From J014 sp964486055 (lineage in GTDB: Bacteria > Acidobacteriota > Blastocatellia > Pyrinomonadales > Pyrinomonadaceae), in NCBI GenBank assembly GCA_964486055.1, contig CAZALE010000001.1, forward strand, positions 62,001 to 126,000: a stretch of 64,000 bases of DNA, written 5' to 3'. The notes below the pieces were generated by a model. The model made no database searches. It worked only from the letters and a program-made list of their open reading frames with translations, and was not told the DNA's origin. The translations under genes and the position numbers were made by a program. Below are positions 18,946 to 27,993 of the stretch, piece by piece (position 1 is the stretch's first letter; the number at the start of each line of letters is the position of its first letter).

Positions 18946-20070
18946 TTACTCAGCGTTGAAATTAAAAACAACGAAACCTTCTACTTTTACTGGAACTCCA
19001 CCTTGAGTAAACGGCTTAAATTGCCATTCCTTTATTGCTTCAAGTGCAGCACTTTGTAAGATCGGGTGTCCAAAGGATTGTTTTATCGATGCTACTTTTC
19101 CGTTTTCATCAACTACTAGTTCTATCTTAACTATGCCAGAAAGTTTTTGAGCCTTTGCTGCGGGCGGATATCTTGGGGTTACTTTCTTTATGGCGTATTC
19201 GACTAAAGAACCGAGGCGAAGTATTCGTTCATTCTGAAAGTTAGTTATGAAACGTCCATTAGCGGAATTTGAATTCGTGGATCGTGTAATCTCATCTTCG
19301 TCTAGATCATACTGACTTGACGAATTCGAAAAACCAGGCTTAGATGAGCCGGGCTTCACTATATTTGCTGCGATGGAGTTAGGTTTTGCTGAAGAATTTG
19401 TCGAGGCAGTACTATCCTGAGGATTAGGATCCTCAACTGAGTCGATCTTCTTCTTAGCATTCTTAACTCCATCACGCATGTCTTCTGCTAACTCTTTCCA
19501 ATAAGTTGCGTCATATTCATCTTTCGCTATGGATGAACGGGTTAAACAAGCTTCTTGAAGTAGTGCGAGAAAACTTTCATCATTTAGCGATGAAGCCTGA
19601 CGAATTATGCCCTCCAACATGTCTCGCATCTTATCAAAGTCCTTTAGTGATTCGTCAGGAAGACTATTATCATTAGCTGCTACACCGAGGATTTTATAAC
19701 GATCAATTTGCAGTCTAAGAGTTTTCACCACTTGAGCTGCAGTTACAAGATAATTTTGGACACCTATGGAGGTGTTAGATGATTGGAAGGATTCATCTAG
19801 GATTTTCTGAGCTTTTCTGTAATCGCGTTGCTCCAGATAACAACTGATCAATATGGAATTACTAAAGCTTTCGAGCGTTTCGTCTTTGCTATCGCGCCGC
19901 ATCTTATCGAGCTCATAGGATGCAGCATTGCAATTCCCCATGGCTACGTATGCCTTCACACGCTTAAGACGAGCGACGTTGTTGACTTCAGATTGGCTCG
20001 ATCCACTCTCCGTGAAAAATAGAAAAAATACAAAAACAATTACAAATATCGCCTTTTTTTGGCGGAACAT
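18946..20070 (-). CDS. Exported protein with TonB C-terminal domain
   Basis: 374 residues. Signal peptide at 1-~26 (FVIVFVFFLFFTESGSS); an alpha-helical region (~30-190) with paired helices resembling repeats; a Ser/Asn-rich linker (~200-270); then a TonB C-terminal domain (~290-374) with TPRYPPAAKAQKLSG, VDENGKV and AIKEWQFKP. TonB domains contact outer-membrane receptors, but this protein lacks the Pro-rich membrane-spanning stalk of classical TonB and looks fully exported. Such secreted TonB-domain proteins recur in Acidobacteriota, with unclear roles. A strong AAAGGAGGG lies five bases before the ATG. Confidence 0.82.
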   Translation of the reverse strand: MFRQKKAIFVIVFVFFLFFTESGSSQSEVNNVARLKRVKAYVAMGNCNAASYELDKMRRDSKDETLESFSNSILISCYLEQRDYRKAQKILDESFQSSNTSIGVQNYLVTAAQVVKTLRLQIDRYKILGVAANDNSLPDESLKDFDKMRDMLEGIIRQASSLNDESFLALLQEACLTRSSIAKDEYDATYWKELAEDMRDGVKNAKKKIDSVEDPNPQDSTASTNSSAKPNSIAANIVKPGSSKPGFSNSSSQYDLDEDEITRSTNSNSANGRFITNFQNERILRLGSLVEYAIKKVTPRYPPAAKAQKLSGIVKIELVVDENGKVASIKQSFGHPILQSAALEAIKEWQFKPFTQGGVPVKVEGFVVFNFNAE

Positions 20071-20089
20071 CGAATCCCTCCTTTTAAGA

Positions 20090-21496
20090 TTATTTTTGTG
20101 AGCTCAAGCTCTTGATTATTTTTTGCTTATAAAGATTAGCCTCTCTTTTTATAACATTTTCGTTTAGGGTTAGCAAACGGCCGTTCATCATTATAATTTT
20201 TCCATCGATGATTACTGTTTCTACGTCGCTCGCTTTTGTTGCATAAACCAGATGCGAATAAACACTATACATGGGGGTTTGATGCAGAGAATCAAAATTC
20301 AAGATCACGATATCGGCTTTCTTACCTTTCTCTAATGAGCCTATTTGATTCTCCATGTGAAGAGCCCTGGCTCCACCGATGGTAGCCATCTCGAAGACTT
20401 GCTCTGCAGAGGCAGCTTTAGGATCTTTATTAATTACTTTGTGAATTTTTGCGGCTGTATCCATTTCTTCCCACAAATTAAGATCATTGTTCGAAGCTGC
20501 GCCATCAGTTCCAAGCCCGATCCGCAAGTTTTCCTTTAACATCAATGGAATCGGAGCAATGCCAGCTGCAAGCTTCATGTTTGATTGTGGGTTGTGTGCT
20601 ATTCCTACGTCGTACCGTTTTAGAATCCTTATTTCCTCTGGCGAGACCTGTATGACGTGGGCTGCGATAGTCTTTTTATTGAAAAATCCAATTTTTGCAA
20701 CATATTCTACAGGTCTAAGTCCTTCATGATTTTTCTTGACGAATTCAGTTTCAGTTTCGGCCTCTGCCAAATGTATTACTAGTGGAACATCAAATTTATC
20801 AGAAAGCTGCCGAGCTAGAATTAAATGTTCTTTAGAGACTGTGTAAGGCGCGTGAGGTGCTACAGCTGGTGTGATTAAATTGTGTCCCTTCCACTTTTTA
20901 ATAAAGTTTTCTGTATACTTTATAGCTTGCTCAAAATTTTTGTTATCTGGTGCTGGAAAATCAATCAACGTCTCACCTAAAACAGCTCGAACACCAGCCT
21001 TTGCTGTTTCATCTGCGATGACATCCTCAAAATAATACATATCACAGTAAGTAGTAACGCCGCCCTTTACTAATTCCGCAAGCCCTAATCTCGTACCGAT
21101 ACGGACAAAATTTTCATTCACATTTTTGGCTTCGGCGGGGAATATGTACTTAGTTAGCCATTCTTGTAGATCCATGTCGTCGGCTATTCCTCGAAATAAA
21201 ACCATGGGTATGTGAGTATGAGTATTTATTAAACCTGGAATTATAACCTTCTTATTGGCCTGAATGATTTTTCGCCCATTGTACTCACGCATTATCAGGT
21301 TTGCTTGACCTATGTCAACAATCTCATCGTTTCTTATGGCAATACCTCCGTTTTCAATTATTTTCTTTTGCTGATCCATGGTTACTATCGTGCCGCCGAT
21401 TATCAACAAATCTGCAGGCTTCTTCCTTTGTGCCATTACGAAGTCTACTGACAGGAAAAGATTTATCAACAAACTCAAAATCACCATTTTGTTCAT
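20090..21496 (-). CDS. Exported amidohydrolase, MTA/SAH deaminase-like
   Basis: 468 residues. A metal-dependent amidohydrolase TIM barrel resembling 5-methylthioadenosine/S-adenosylhomocysteine deaminase and related TrzA/AtzA enzymes: metal ligands His93 and His95 (NTHTHIPM), PHAPYTVS, HLAEAETE and the catalytic Asp in GLGTDGAASNNDLNLWEE. Unusually, residues 1-22 form a signal peptide (ILSLLINLFLSVDFVMAQ), so it probably acts in the periplasm, where nucleosides or other amino-purines rather than SAH may be substrates. RBS AGGAGGGG. Sits between cdd (20-base gap) and the TonB-domain gene (19-base gap). Confidence 0.86.
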   Translation of the reverse strand: MNKMVILSLLINLFLSVDFVMAQRKKPADLLIIGGTIVTMDQQKKIIENGGIAIRNDEIVDIGQANLIMREYNGRKIIQANKKVIIPGLINTHTHIPMVLFRGIADDMDLQEWLTKYIFPAEAKNVNENFVRIGTRLGLAELVKGGVTTYCDMYYFEDVIADETAKAGVRAVLGETLIDFPAPDNKNFEQAIKYTENFIKKWKGHNLITPAVAPHAPYTVSKEHLILARQLSDKFDVPLVIHLAEAETETEFVKKNHEGLRPVEYVAKIGFFNKKTIAAHVIQVSPEEIRILKRYDVGIAHNPQSNMKLAAGIAPIPLMLKENLRIGLGTDGAASNNDLNLWEEMDTAAKIHKVINKDPKAASAEQVFEMATIGGARALHMENQIGSLEKGKKADIVILNFDSLHQTPMYSVYSHLVYATKASDVETVIIDGKIIMMNGRLLTLNENVIKREANLYKQKIIKSLSSQK

Positions 21497-21516
21497 CGTT
21501 AGATGCCCCTCCTGTT

Positions 21517-21906
21517 TTATTCTAAAAAGCTGCTTCCAAAAGGCTTTGGTAGCAATTCTTCCATCTTTAAAGTTTCTTGTTTATAGTCTAAATTTGCGAG
21601 CAATATGTCGATATTTCCACAAAACTCCCATATGATTTGGCGGCATGCTCCGCAAGGTGGAGTCAGTGCATCTGTATCAGCCACAATCGCTAAGGCTACG
21701 AAATCATGGCTACCCTCTGAGATTGCTTTCCAGATTGCGACTCGCTCCGCACAAACAGTTAAACCATAACTCGCTGATTCTATATTGCATCCTGTAAAAA
21801 TTTTACCACTTTGCGTAAGTATCGCCGCCCCCACTTTGAATCTTGAAAACGGGGCAAACGCGAATGCTCTAGCCTCTTTTGCTATTTCGATAAGTCGTTC
21901 TGTCAT
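21517..21906 (-). CDS. cdd: Cytidine deaminase
   Basis: 129 residues, matching the short homotetrameric class. Deaminates cytidine and deoxycytidine to uridine forms for pyrimidine salvage. Zinc and catalytic residues: Cys52-Ala-Glu54 (TVCAERVA) and Cys85/Cys88 (PPCGACRQ); the N-terminal FAPFSRFKVGAAIL and GCNIESASYG contact substrate. First gene of a minus-strand run continuing into the exported deaminase-like amidohydrolase, so both may serve nucleoside scavenging. Confidence 0.95.
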   Translation of the reverse strand: MTERLIEIAKEARAFAFAPFSRFKVGAAILTQSGKIFTGCNIESASYGLTVCAERVAIWKAISEGSHDFVALAIVADTDALTPPCGACRQIIWEFCGNIDILLANLDYKQETLKMEELLPKPFGSSFLE

Positions 21907-21996
21907 TGATTCCCATCGTGAAAAATCTTGAAGTCTTTGCAGTATGAGAATATCATTTAAAGGTGTTTATTGTCATTTTGAAAGGATAAAGAAATA

Positions 21997-24749
21997 ATGA
22001 AGAGCATTTTCTCTAAAGTAATAGCATTTGTGGTGTTGATGTTGATCTTATTTAATGCAGGTGGGATTTTAGCACAAAATCCCAACAAGAACTCTGGCAG
22101 AAAATCTAGAGACAAAACAAAAAGAGAAAGCGTAAGGGCCGAAGCGATAGGTGCGATGACAGGAGAGCCATGGACCGGAGAAGAGGGAGTGCGCCGCACA
22201 ACTGAAGAGATAATGCGTGAGCAGGCTATTGAGAGCACTAAACCAACTAGAGGATTTAGGATCATAAGGGAAAGAGAAGTTGACAGGAAGAAGTTGATTC
22301 AAAATTCAGAATCTCCTGCCATTGAAAGATATCCGATTGATCCTTTGACAGAGCCTGTCAGGACAGAATCTTTTTTTGCGCCTCAGATAGTTGGTTTAGA
22401 ATTTGCCGCCGGCACTTTAGCAGATACATTGTCTTTTCCTCCAGATACAATGGGAGACATAGGTCCAAGTCAATATATCATGGCCGTTAATGGTAGAATA
22501 CGCTCTTTTAATAAGCAAACGGGGGCTGCAGATGGAATATTAAACGCTGATATGGACGTATTTTTCTCGTCTGTAAGGGCTAGCTCGCCGACTACTGATC
22601 CAAGAATCCGTTATGATAGATTAACTCAACGCTGGTTTGTGATAATAATAAACACGACAAATGTCGACAATAGAATTCTGATCGCAGTCAGTAACTCAGC
22701 TGTTATAACCGCATCCACCGTATGGACGTACTTTTTTTTCCAACACAATACAGTCACCGCTACTAGACCATCAGGTTGTTTTGCTGACTATCCAACCTTA
22801 GGGGTCGATGCCAATGCGCTTTATATCGGAGTAAATCAGTTTTGTCCTACCAACTATGCCGGCAGCGATGTCTTCGTAGTTAGAAAAAGTTCTATACTTG
22901 GTTCGGGTCCTATCGTCGTAACTGCCTTTCGTAACGTGGCGACAGCTTCTTCTGCCGGTCCTTATACGCCTCAGGGTGTGGATAATTTTACTCCGGGTGC
23001 CACGGAGGGTTATTTCATCGGTGTAGATACACTGACTTTCGGCACACTATACTTAAGAAAAATATCTGATCCTGCAGGAACGCCAAGCATCTCTGCTAAT
23101 ATTCAAATTACAGTTCCCACAACCTCCTTGCCGATAAACGTGCCTAACTTAGGTGGTAGTGTGAATTTAGATGGCCTCGACGACAGACTTTTCATGGCAG
23201 TTTTAAGAAATGGAAGGATCTGGACAGTTCATAACATACAAGTTAATGCAAGTGGAATCGCTTCAAACTCAGGTGGTAGAAACGGCTCTAGGTGGTACGA
23301 AATAGGGAATTTGGATACTACCCCGACATTGATTCAATCAGGTACATGGTTTGATTCATCTACGTCTAATCCGAAAAGTTTTTGGATTCCTGCGATAGCA
23401 GTTACAGGACAGGGACACGTCGCTCTTGCAGGAAGTTCTGCCGGCTCAAATGATCGTATAAATGCAGCAACAGTTGGACGATTAGCCACCGATCCTCTAG
23501 GAACTCTGCAATCAACCTTGATCATGACAAATGTAACAACTTCATATAATCCTTCGGGAGATACAGGAAACCCACGTCGTTGGGGTGATTATTCATTTGC
23601 TTCAGTCGATCCAGACGATGATATGACTATTTGGACAATTCAACAAATAGCCAATCCCTCGATCAATAACTCTTATCAATTACGCGTTTTTAAATTACTG
23701 GCTCCCCCGCCAGCAACGCCAGCTTCTGCATCACCCTCAGTTATTTCGGCTGGCCAAAGCTCGATCAACGTAACGATTAATGGAACATCCGTTAATGGTT
23801 CAGGTTTTTTTGATCCAGGTCCTGGATTCGCTAAGCGTCTCCAGGCTAGCATTAATGGTGGAGTGACGATCAATAGCGTCACTTATGTGAATCCAACTCA
23901 GGTGATATTGAATATTTCAACCGTAGGTGCTGCGGCTGGCGCCAGAAATATCACAATAACCAATCCAGATGGCCAATCCGCAACTGGTAGTAATTTAATA
24001 AATATCATAAGCACGACGATCAGAACTCCATATGATTTTGATGGTGATGGTAAAAGTGATATATCCATATTTCGCCCTTCAGAAGGAGTATGGTACTTAG
24101 ATCAATCAAGTCAGGGATTTTCTACTGTTCAATTTGGTAGCGCTGCAGACATCGTAGCTTCTGGAGATTTTGATGGTGATGGAAAGGCCGATGTTGCGGT
24201 GTTTCGACCGTCGCAAGGCACATGGTATCGCCTGAATTCGAGCAATGGTCAGTTTGTTGCCGTGCAATTTGGGCAGAATGGTGATATTCCGACTATAGGA
24301 GATTTTGATGGTGATGGAAAGGCCGATGTTGCGGTATTTCGACCGTCNNNNNNNNNNNNNNNNNNNNNNNNNNNNNNNNNNNNNNNNNNNNNNNNNNNNN
24401 NNNNNNNNNNNNNNNNNNNNNNNNNNNNNNNNNNNNNNNNNNNNNNNCTATAGGAGATTTTGATGGTGATGGAAAGGCCGATGTTGCGGTATTTCGACCG
24501 TCGCAAGGCACATGGTATCGCCTGAATTCGAGCAATGGTCAGTTTGTTGCCGTGCAATTTGGGCAGAATGGTGATATTCCGACTATAGGAGATTTTGATG
24601 GTGATGGAAAGGCCGATGTTGCGGTATTTCGACCGTCACAGGGAACTTGGTATAGACTCAATAGTTCTAATGGTAGCTTCTTTGCAAAACAATTTGGTAC
24701 CAGCACGGATAAGCCAGTTCCTGCAGCTTACATTCCACCGATAAATTAA
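21997..24749 (+). CDS. Exported VCBS/FG-GAP repeat protein (interrupted by assembly gap)
   Basis: Signal peptide at 1-~26 (FVVLMLILFNAGGILAQ), a large beta-rich N-terminal region (~130-560) that I do not recognise, an IPT/TIG-like domain (~570-665) and then tandem 45-residue VCBS/FG-GAP-type units (DFDGDGKADVAVFRP). A 100-N gap at 24348-24447 puts the two sides in different frames. Aligning the repeats shows that the true missing length must be 80 + 135n bases, which restores one reading frame ending at 24749, so I call a single gene. Likely an outer-surface or secreted protein; repeat Asp residues (DxDGDG) suggest calcium binding. AAAGGA precedes the ATG. Confidence 0.85.
24034..24749 (+). 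repeat. 135-bp tandem repeats encoding VCBS/FG-GAP units
   Basis: Units begin at 24034 (132 bp, diverged), 24166, 24301 (cut by the gap), 24456 and 24591 (diverged tail). The copies at 24166 and 24456 differ by a single base over 135 bp, so the central units arose by recent duplication. Each encodes 45 residues with a DFDGDG calcium-loop-like motif. Confidence 0.95.
24348..24447. other. Assembly gap of 100 N
   Basis: Exactly 100 N, the conventional placeholder for a gap of unknown size. It starts 47 bases into one repeat unit and ends 8 bases before the next, so the real length should be 80 bases plus any whole number of 135-bp units. Confidence 0.98.
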
Positions 24750-25006
24750 TCGCTGGAGTTGCCGTTGTCGGTGATTTAATTGTCATTTAAATAGGTTCTT
24801 ATCAATGGGTGTTTTTATGGGAGTCAGCCATGAGCGATCTCATTACTCAGCGGACTTCATTTAGTTAACCTATAAAGTGCGAGTCGTGAAACTGTGTGTA
24901 ATTGCAAGTGTAAATTCTGCTGTTTTTACAGCTTGTAACGCGGCTAGAATCCAAATATACTACTACTTCGAATTCAAGCTTGATAAAACCTTTTTGGAGA
25001 AGATTA

Positions 25007-25495
25007 GTGAAAGTAAAAGTAAATAAGGGCGTTTTGAATGGTGCTGGGTTTCGATTTGCTATTGTGGTTTCGTCTTGGAATGATGCCATAACGTCTAGAT
25101 TGTTGGATGGAGCTTTAGAGGCACTTGAGAAAACCGGCGTTCAGGAATCGAATGTAGAGATTTTTCGTGTCCCAGGCTCCTATGAAATACCTCTAATTGC
25201 GTTGAAAGCTGCGAAAACAGGCAAATTCGATGCTTTAATTTGTTTAGGTACGATAATTCGTGGCGAGACACCGCACTTTGAATATGTAGCTTCAGAAGTC
25301 GCAAAGGGCATAAGTCAGATTGCAATTCAGATGGAGTTACCGGTTATCTTTGGAATCGTGACAGCCGATAATATCGAACAAGCCATGAATCGAGCTGGTA
25401 TTAAGCTTGGTAACAAAGGATATGAAGCTGCCATGACTGCGGTCGAAATGGCTAATTTATGTAAGTTGATTCAAGAAAACTCAAAAAACAGCTAG
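25007..25495 (+). CDS. ribH: 6,7-dimethyl-8-ribityllumazine synthase
   Basis: 162 residues from GTG 25007, which has GGAG about 8 bases upstream; an in-frame TTG at 24980 has no ribosome site. Penultimate riboflavin enzyme, joining the pyrimidine diamine with dihydroxybutanone phosphate. Key motifs: FAIVVSSWND at the start, VPGSYEIPL, CLGTIIRGETPHFEYV with the catalytic His, and PVIFGIVTADNIEQAMNRAG. No other rib gene is in the window and I see no FMN riboswitch in the upstream 257 bases. The next gene begins 44 bases later. Confidence 0.95.
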   Translation: MKVKVNKGVLNGAGFRFAIVVSSWNDAITSRLLDGALEALEKTGVQESNVEIFRVPGSYEIPLIALKAAKTGKFDALICLGTIIRGETPHFEYVASEVAKGISQIAIQMELPVIFGIVTADNIEQAMNRAGIKLGNKGYEAAMTAVEMANLCKLIQENSKNS

Positions 25496-25539
25496 CCAAG
25501 GAGCTAAGATGAAATTAAGTTACTCCTAGGTGAGTAATC

Positions 25540-26694
25540 ATGGATCTCAAAAAAGAATTTCTTACCGAGTCCATTTGTCAATTAAAGCAGGAACAATCTC
25601 GAGTTAGGGCATTGTCAGCATTGTCTGATGAGCTACGGAACAGGCTTTTTCGGCTTTTTCACACCATAAAAGGTGGCGCACAGGTCTTCGGATTAGAAAT
25701 ACCAGCCAAGCTGGCTCATCAACTAGAAAATCTGATATCCAAAGAGTCAATAGAAATTAGTGAACTCACAGAGGAGATAGAAAATTTGATAAGAGCTTTA
25801 AACGGCGAAAATATAGAATTGAAGGATTTAGATGAGGAAGTTCGACTTTCAGATCTGTCATTTTTGCCAGATGAAATCATAAGCCGACTAACTAAGCAAG
25901 AGTTAGATCGAATAAATGAATACAGAACCAGAAAAAAAGTTATTGCGATTGTCAGAAAAAAATTTGATTCAGAGAATTTGTTAGAAGAACTCAGAGAATT
26001 CTGTGGCAATGTTTCCTCATACGGTGAGTTAATCGCCACTTTACCATTCGGTCCATCAGACTTTTATTTCATTGTTGCTTTTTCTGGAGAAACAGAGGCA
26101 TCGGATCTAGGAGTTGAGATAATATCAAACGTAGCACCAGAGTCAAATGCTCAGTTGGTTGTAAGACAGATCCTGAGACATGCTGAAGATTTAGCTAGAC
26201 GTTTGGACAAGAAAATAAACTTTGAATCGAAGATTCAAGTTGATGATATCCCGGATCACTTAACTAAACTTATCTTTGATATCTTGCTTCATTTGGTTCG
26301 TAATGCTGTTGATCATGGCATAGATGAAAGAGGAAAGATATGTATTTCGATAGAAAAACTAAAAGATGGAATCTTATTGAAAGTAAGTGATGATGGCAGA
26401 GGAATAGACCTAGAAAAACTAAGGACGGAGGCGATTAAGAAAGGGCTACTATCTGAAGGTGGAGATGCGATTGAAAATTTGGTGGATTTTATATTTTTTC
26501 CGGGTATCTCGACTGTTAATGAATTGTCAGAAGTTTCAGGCCGTGGCGTTGGGCTAGATTCAGTAAAGCGTATGATTGAAGATGTTGGTGGGACCATAAA
26601 GGTAATGACCGGGAGCTCAGGAACGACCTTTGAGATTTTCATCAGAAACAACTCATCGTTAAATGACCTGAATCAAAAAAATCAAGTAAAATGA
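25540..26694 (+). CDS. CheA-like histidine kinase lacking the CheW domain
   Basis: 384 residues, about half of a normal CheA. An N-terminal Hpt domain has the phospho-acceptor His41 in FHTIKGGAQVFG. A middle region (~130-200) is followed by a CheA-type ATPase: N-box LVRNAVDHGID, G1 SDDGRGIDLEKL, and FFPGISTVNE plus SGRGVGLDSVK. The four-helix dimerisation domain is reduced to a short segment and the C-terminal CheW-like domain is absent, so it cannot dock to chemoreceptors in the usual way. No cheW, cheY or receptor is nearby. Start ATG with AGGTGAG five bases upstream. Its stop overlaps the possible early start of the next gene. Confidence 0.82.
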   Translation: MDLKKEFLTESICQLKQEQSRVRALSALSDELRNRLFRLFHTIKGGAQVFGLEIPAKLAHQLENLISKESIEISELTEEIENLIRALNGENIELKDLDEEVRLSDLSFLPDEIISRLTKQELDRINEYRTRKKVIAIVRKKFDSENLLEELREFCGNVSSYGELIATLPFGPSDFYFIVAFSGETEASDLGVEIISNVAPESNAQLVVRQILRHAEDLARRLDKKINFESKIQVDDIPDHLTKLIFDILLHLVRNAVDHGIDERGKICISIEKLKDGILLKVSDDGRGIDLEKLRTEAIKKGLLSEGGDAIENLVDFIFFPGISTVNELSEVSGRGVGLDSVKRMIEDVGGTIKVMTGSSGTTFEIFIRNNSSLNDLNQKNQVK

Positions 26695-26735
26695 TTAATG
26701 ATTTAAAGATTGAAGTTCGCGAGGTTAACGAAGAA

Positions 26736-27713
26736 ATGATAAGAAACAAGCTTCTTTTTATACTGATATCCCTGCTTTCGATGATTTTTCACACACAAGG
26801 GCAAACCAATTCTTCGCAAGCGAGGGCTTATCTGATTGGACCTGGTGACATAATAGAGGGAAAAGTTCTTGGAGAAGGAGACTATGATTTTAAGGTAACT
26901 GTTGATGATGATGGTAACATAGAGGTGCCTTTTTCAGATAAACCCGTACAGGCGATGTGCAAGACTGAGAGACAATTAAGAGCTGAGATTACTCAACTGA
27001 TAGCTCGTTATGTTCGTGATCCTCAGGTGAGTTTGCGAGTTGTTGAACGGAAAAGCCGTCCGCCTGTCACGATTTATGGCGAAGTTCGTCAGCAACAACA
27101 GGTTATCCTTACGAGACAGACGAGGCTCCTAGAGATTTTATCCTTTGCTGGTGGAGTTACTGAAAAAGCGGGGGGCATAATACAAGTTTTCCGTCCTCAA
27201 CCACCTTTATGTGCAGATCCTAAAGAATTTGAGGAATGGAAGGCTCAAGCGACTGATGAGCAAGGTGTCCCATCCAGACTTTATAGTCTCTCGAGCGTAA
27301 AGCAAGGAAAAGAGGAATCAAACCCAGTAATATACCCTGGAGACATAATCATCGTTCAAAAGGCATCCCCAGTTTATGTGATAGGAGAGGTGATGGCATT
27401 GCGTGAAATCCCCATAACTGAAAATGGATTGACTTTGACGGAAGCAATAGCGCAAGCTGGTGGATTTAGTCGTGAAGCGAAGACTAAGGAAATCCGTATA
27501 CGTCGTTTAAAACAAAACTCGAAAGATAGAGAAATAATTGTAGTTAACTATGATGAGATTAGAAATGGAAAGCAAAAGGACATAGCATTGCAACCTGAAG
27601 ACATAGTCGAAGTTGGAAGAGCAAAAAGAGGCGTTGGAGGAACTATATTGGATATACTTACAGGTGGTGCAAGGTCTTTTACTCAGGTATTACCGCAAAG
27701 GGTTTTATACTAG
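26736..27713 (+). CDS. Polysaccharide export protein (Wza-like, SLBB domains)
   Basis: 325 residues from ATG 26736, chosen because a signal peptide (LLFILISLLSMIFHTQGQ) begins there and GAGG lies upstream; an earlier ATG at 26691 overlaps the kinase stop by 4 bases. The polysaccharide-export domain (YLIGPGDIIEGKVLG to VSLRVVE) is followed by two SLBB domains (PPVTIYGEVRQQQQV; PVYVIGEVMALREIP). These proteins form the outer-membrane or periplasmic part of capsule/exopolysaccharide exporters. No chain-length regulator or glycosyltransferase is adjacent. Confidence 0.9.
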   Translation: MIRNKLLFILISLLSMIFHTQGQTNSSQARAYLIGPGDIIEGKVLGEGDYDFKVTVDDDGNIEVPFSDKPVQAMCKTERQLRAEITQLIARYVRDPQVSLRVVERKSRPPVTIYGEVRQQQQVILTRQTRLLEILSFAGGVTEKAGGIIQVFRPQPPLCADPKEFEEWKAQATDEQGVPSRLYSLSSVKQGKEESNPVIYPGDIIIVQKASPVYVIGEVMALREIPITENGLTLTEAIAQAGGFSREAKTKEIRIRRLKQNSKDREIIVVNYDEIRNGKQKDIALQPEDIVEVGRAKRGVGGTILDILTGGARSFTQVLPQRVLY

Positions 27714-27872
27714 AGTTTCCGTAAGAGGTCCTATGTAATGTTGGTTGGGATTGAGTGATCTAGAGGCGATGTTTTTTAATAATGTTGGCCTTGGGAGCAT
27801 TTAGACAAATCATTGCAGCAATTTTTGATTTAGTGTTTTTCTTTCATCCCATACTGTCACGAACGCCCCTCT

Positions 27873-27893
27873 TAAAAACTCGTTGAGTTTTTA
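27873..27893. terminator. Possible bidirectional terminator hairpin
   Basis: A perfect 9-bp inverted repeat, TAAAAACTC and GAGTTTTTA, with a 3-base loop lies between convergent genes. The T-rich arm supplies the U-run on either strand. The stem is AT-rich with two GC pairs, so it is weak. The rest of the 280-base intergenic stretch (27714-27993) shows no gene. Confidence 0.35.
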
Positions 27894-27993
27894 TCGTCAC
27901 CCGGTGAGCACTTTTCCGGTCAGCGAGACCTCACTGATTACTTTCTAAAAATCTGTTGAGAGGCGATCATTTACTATCAGGTTTCGCGATATT

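Noticed and set aside
24348..24749. Apparent frameshift in the VCBS repeat gene
   Set aside because: Explained by the arbitrary 100-N gap; repeat phasing predicts 80 + 135n and restores the frame.
24034..24749. CRISPR-like tandem array
   Set aside because: Units are 135 bp, contiguous, in frame and coding; no spacers.
24750..25006. FMN riboswitch upstream of ribH
   Set aside because: No RFN-type conserved core was seen in this stretch; nothing else recognisable there.
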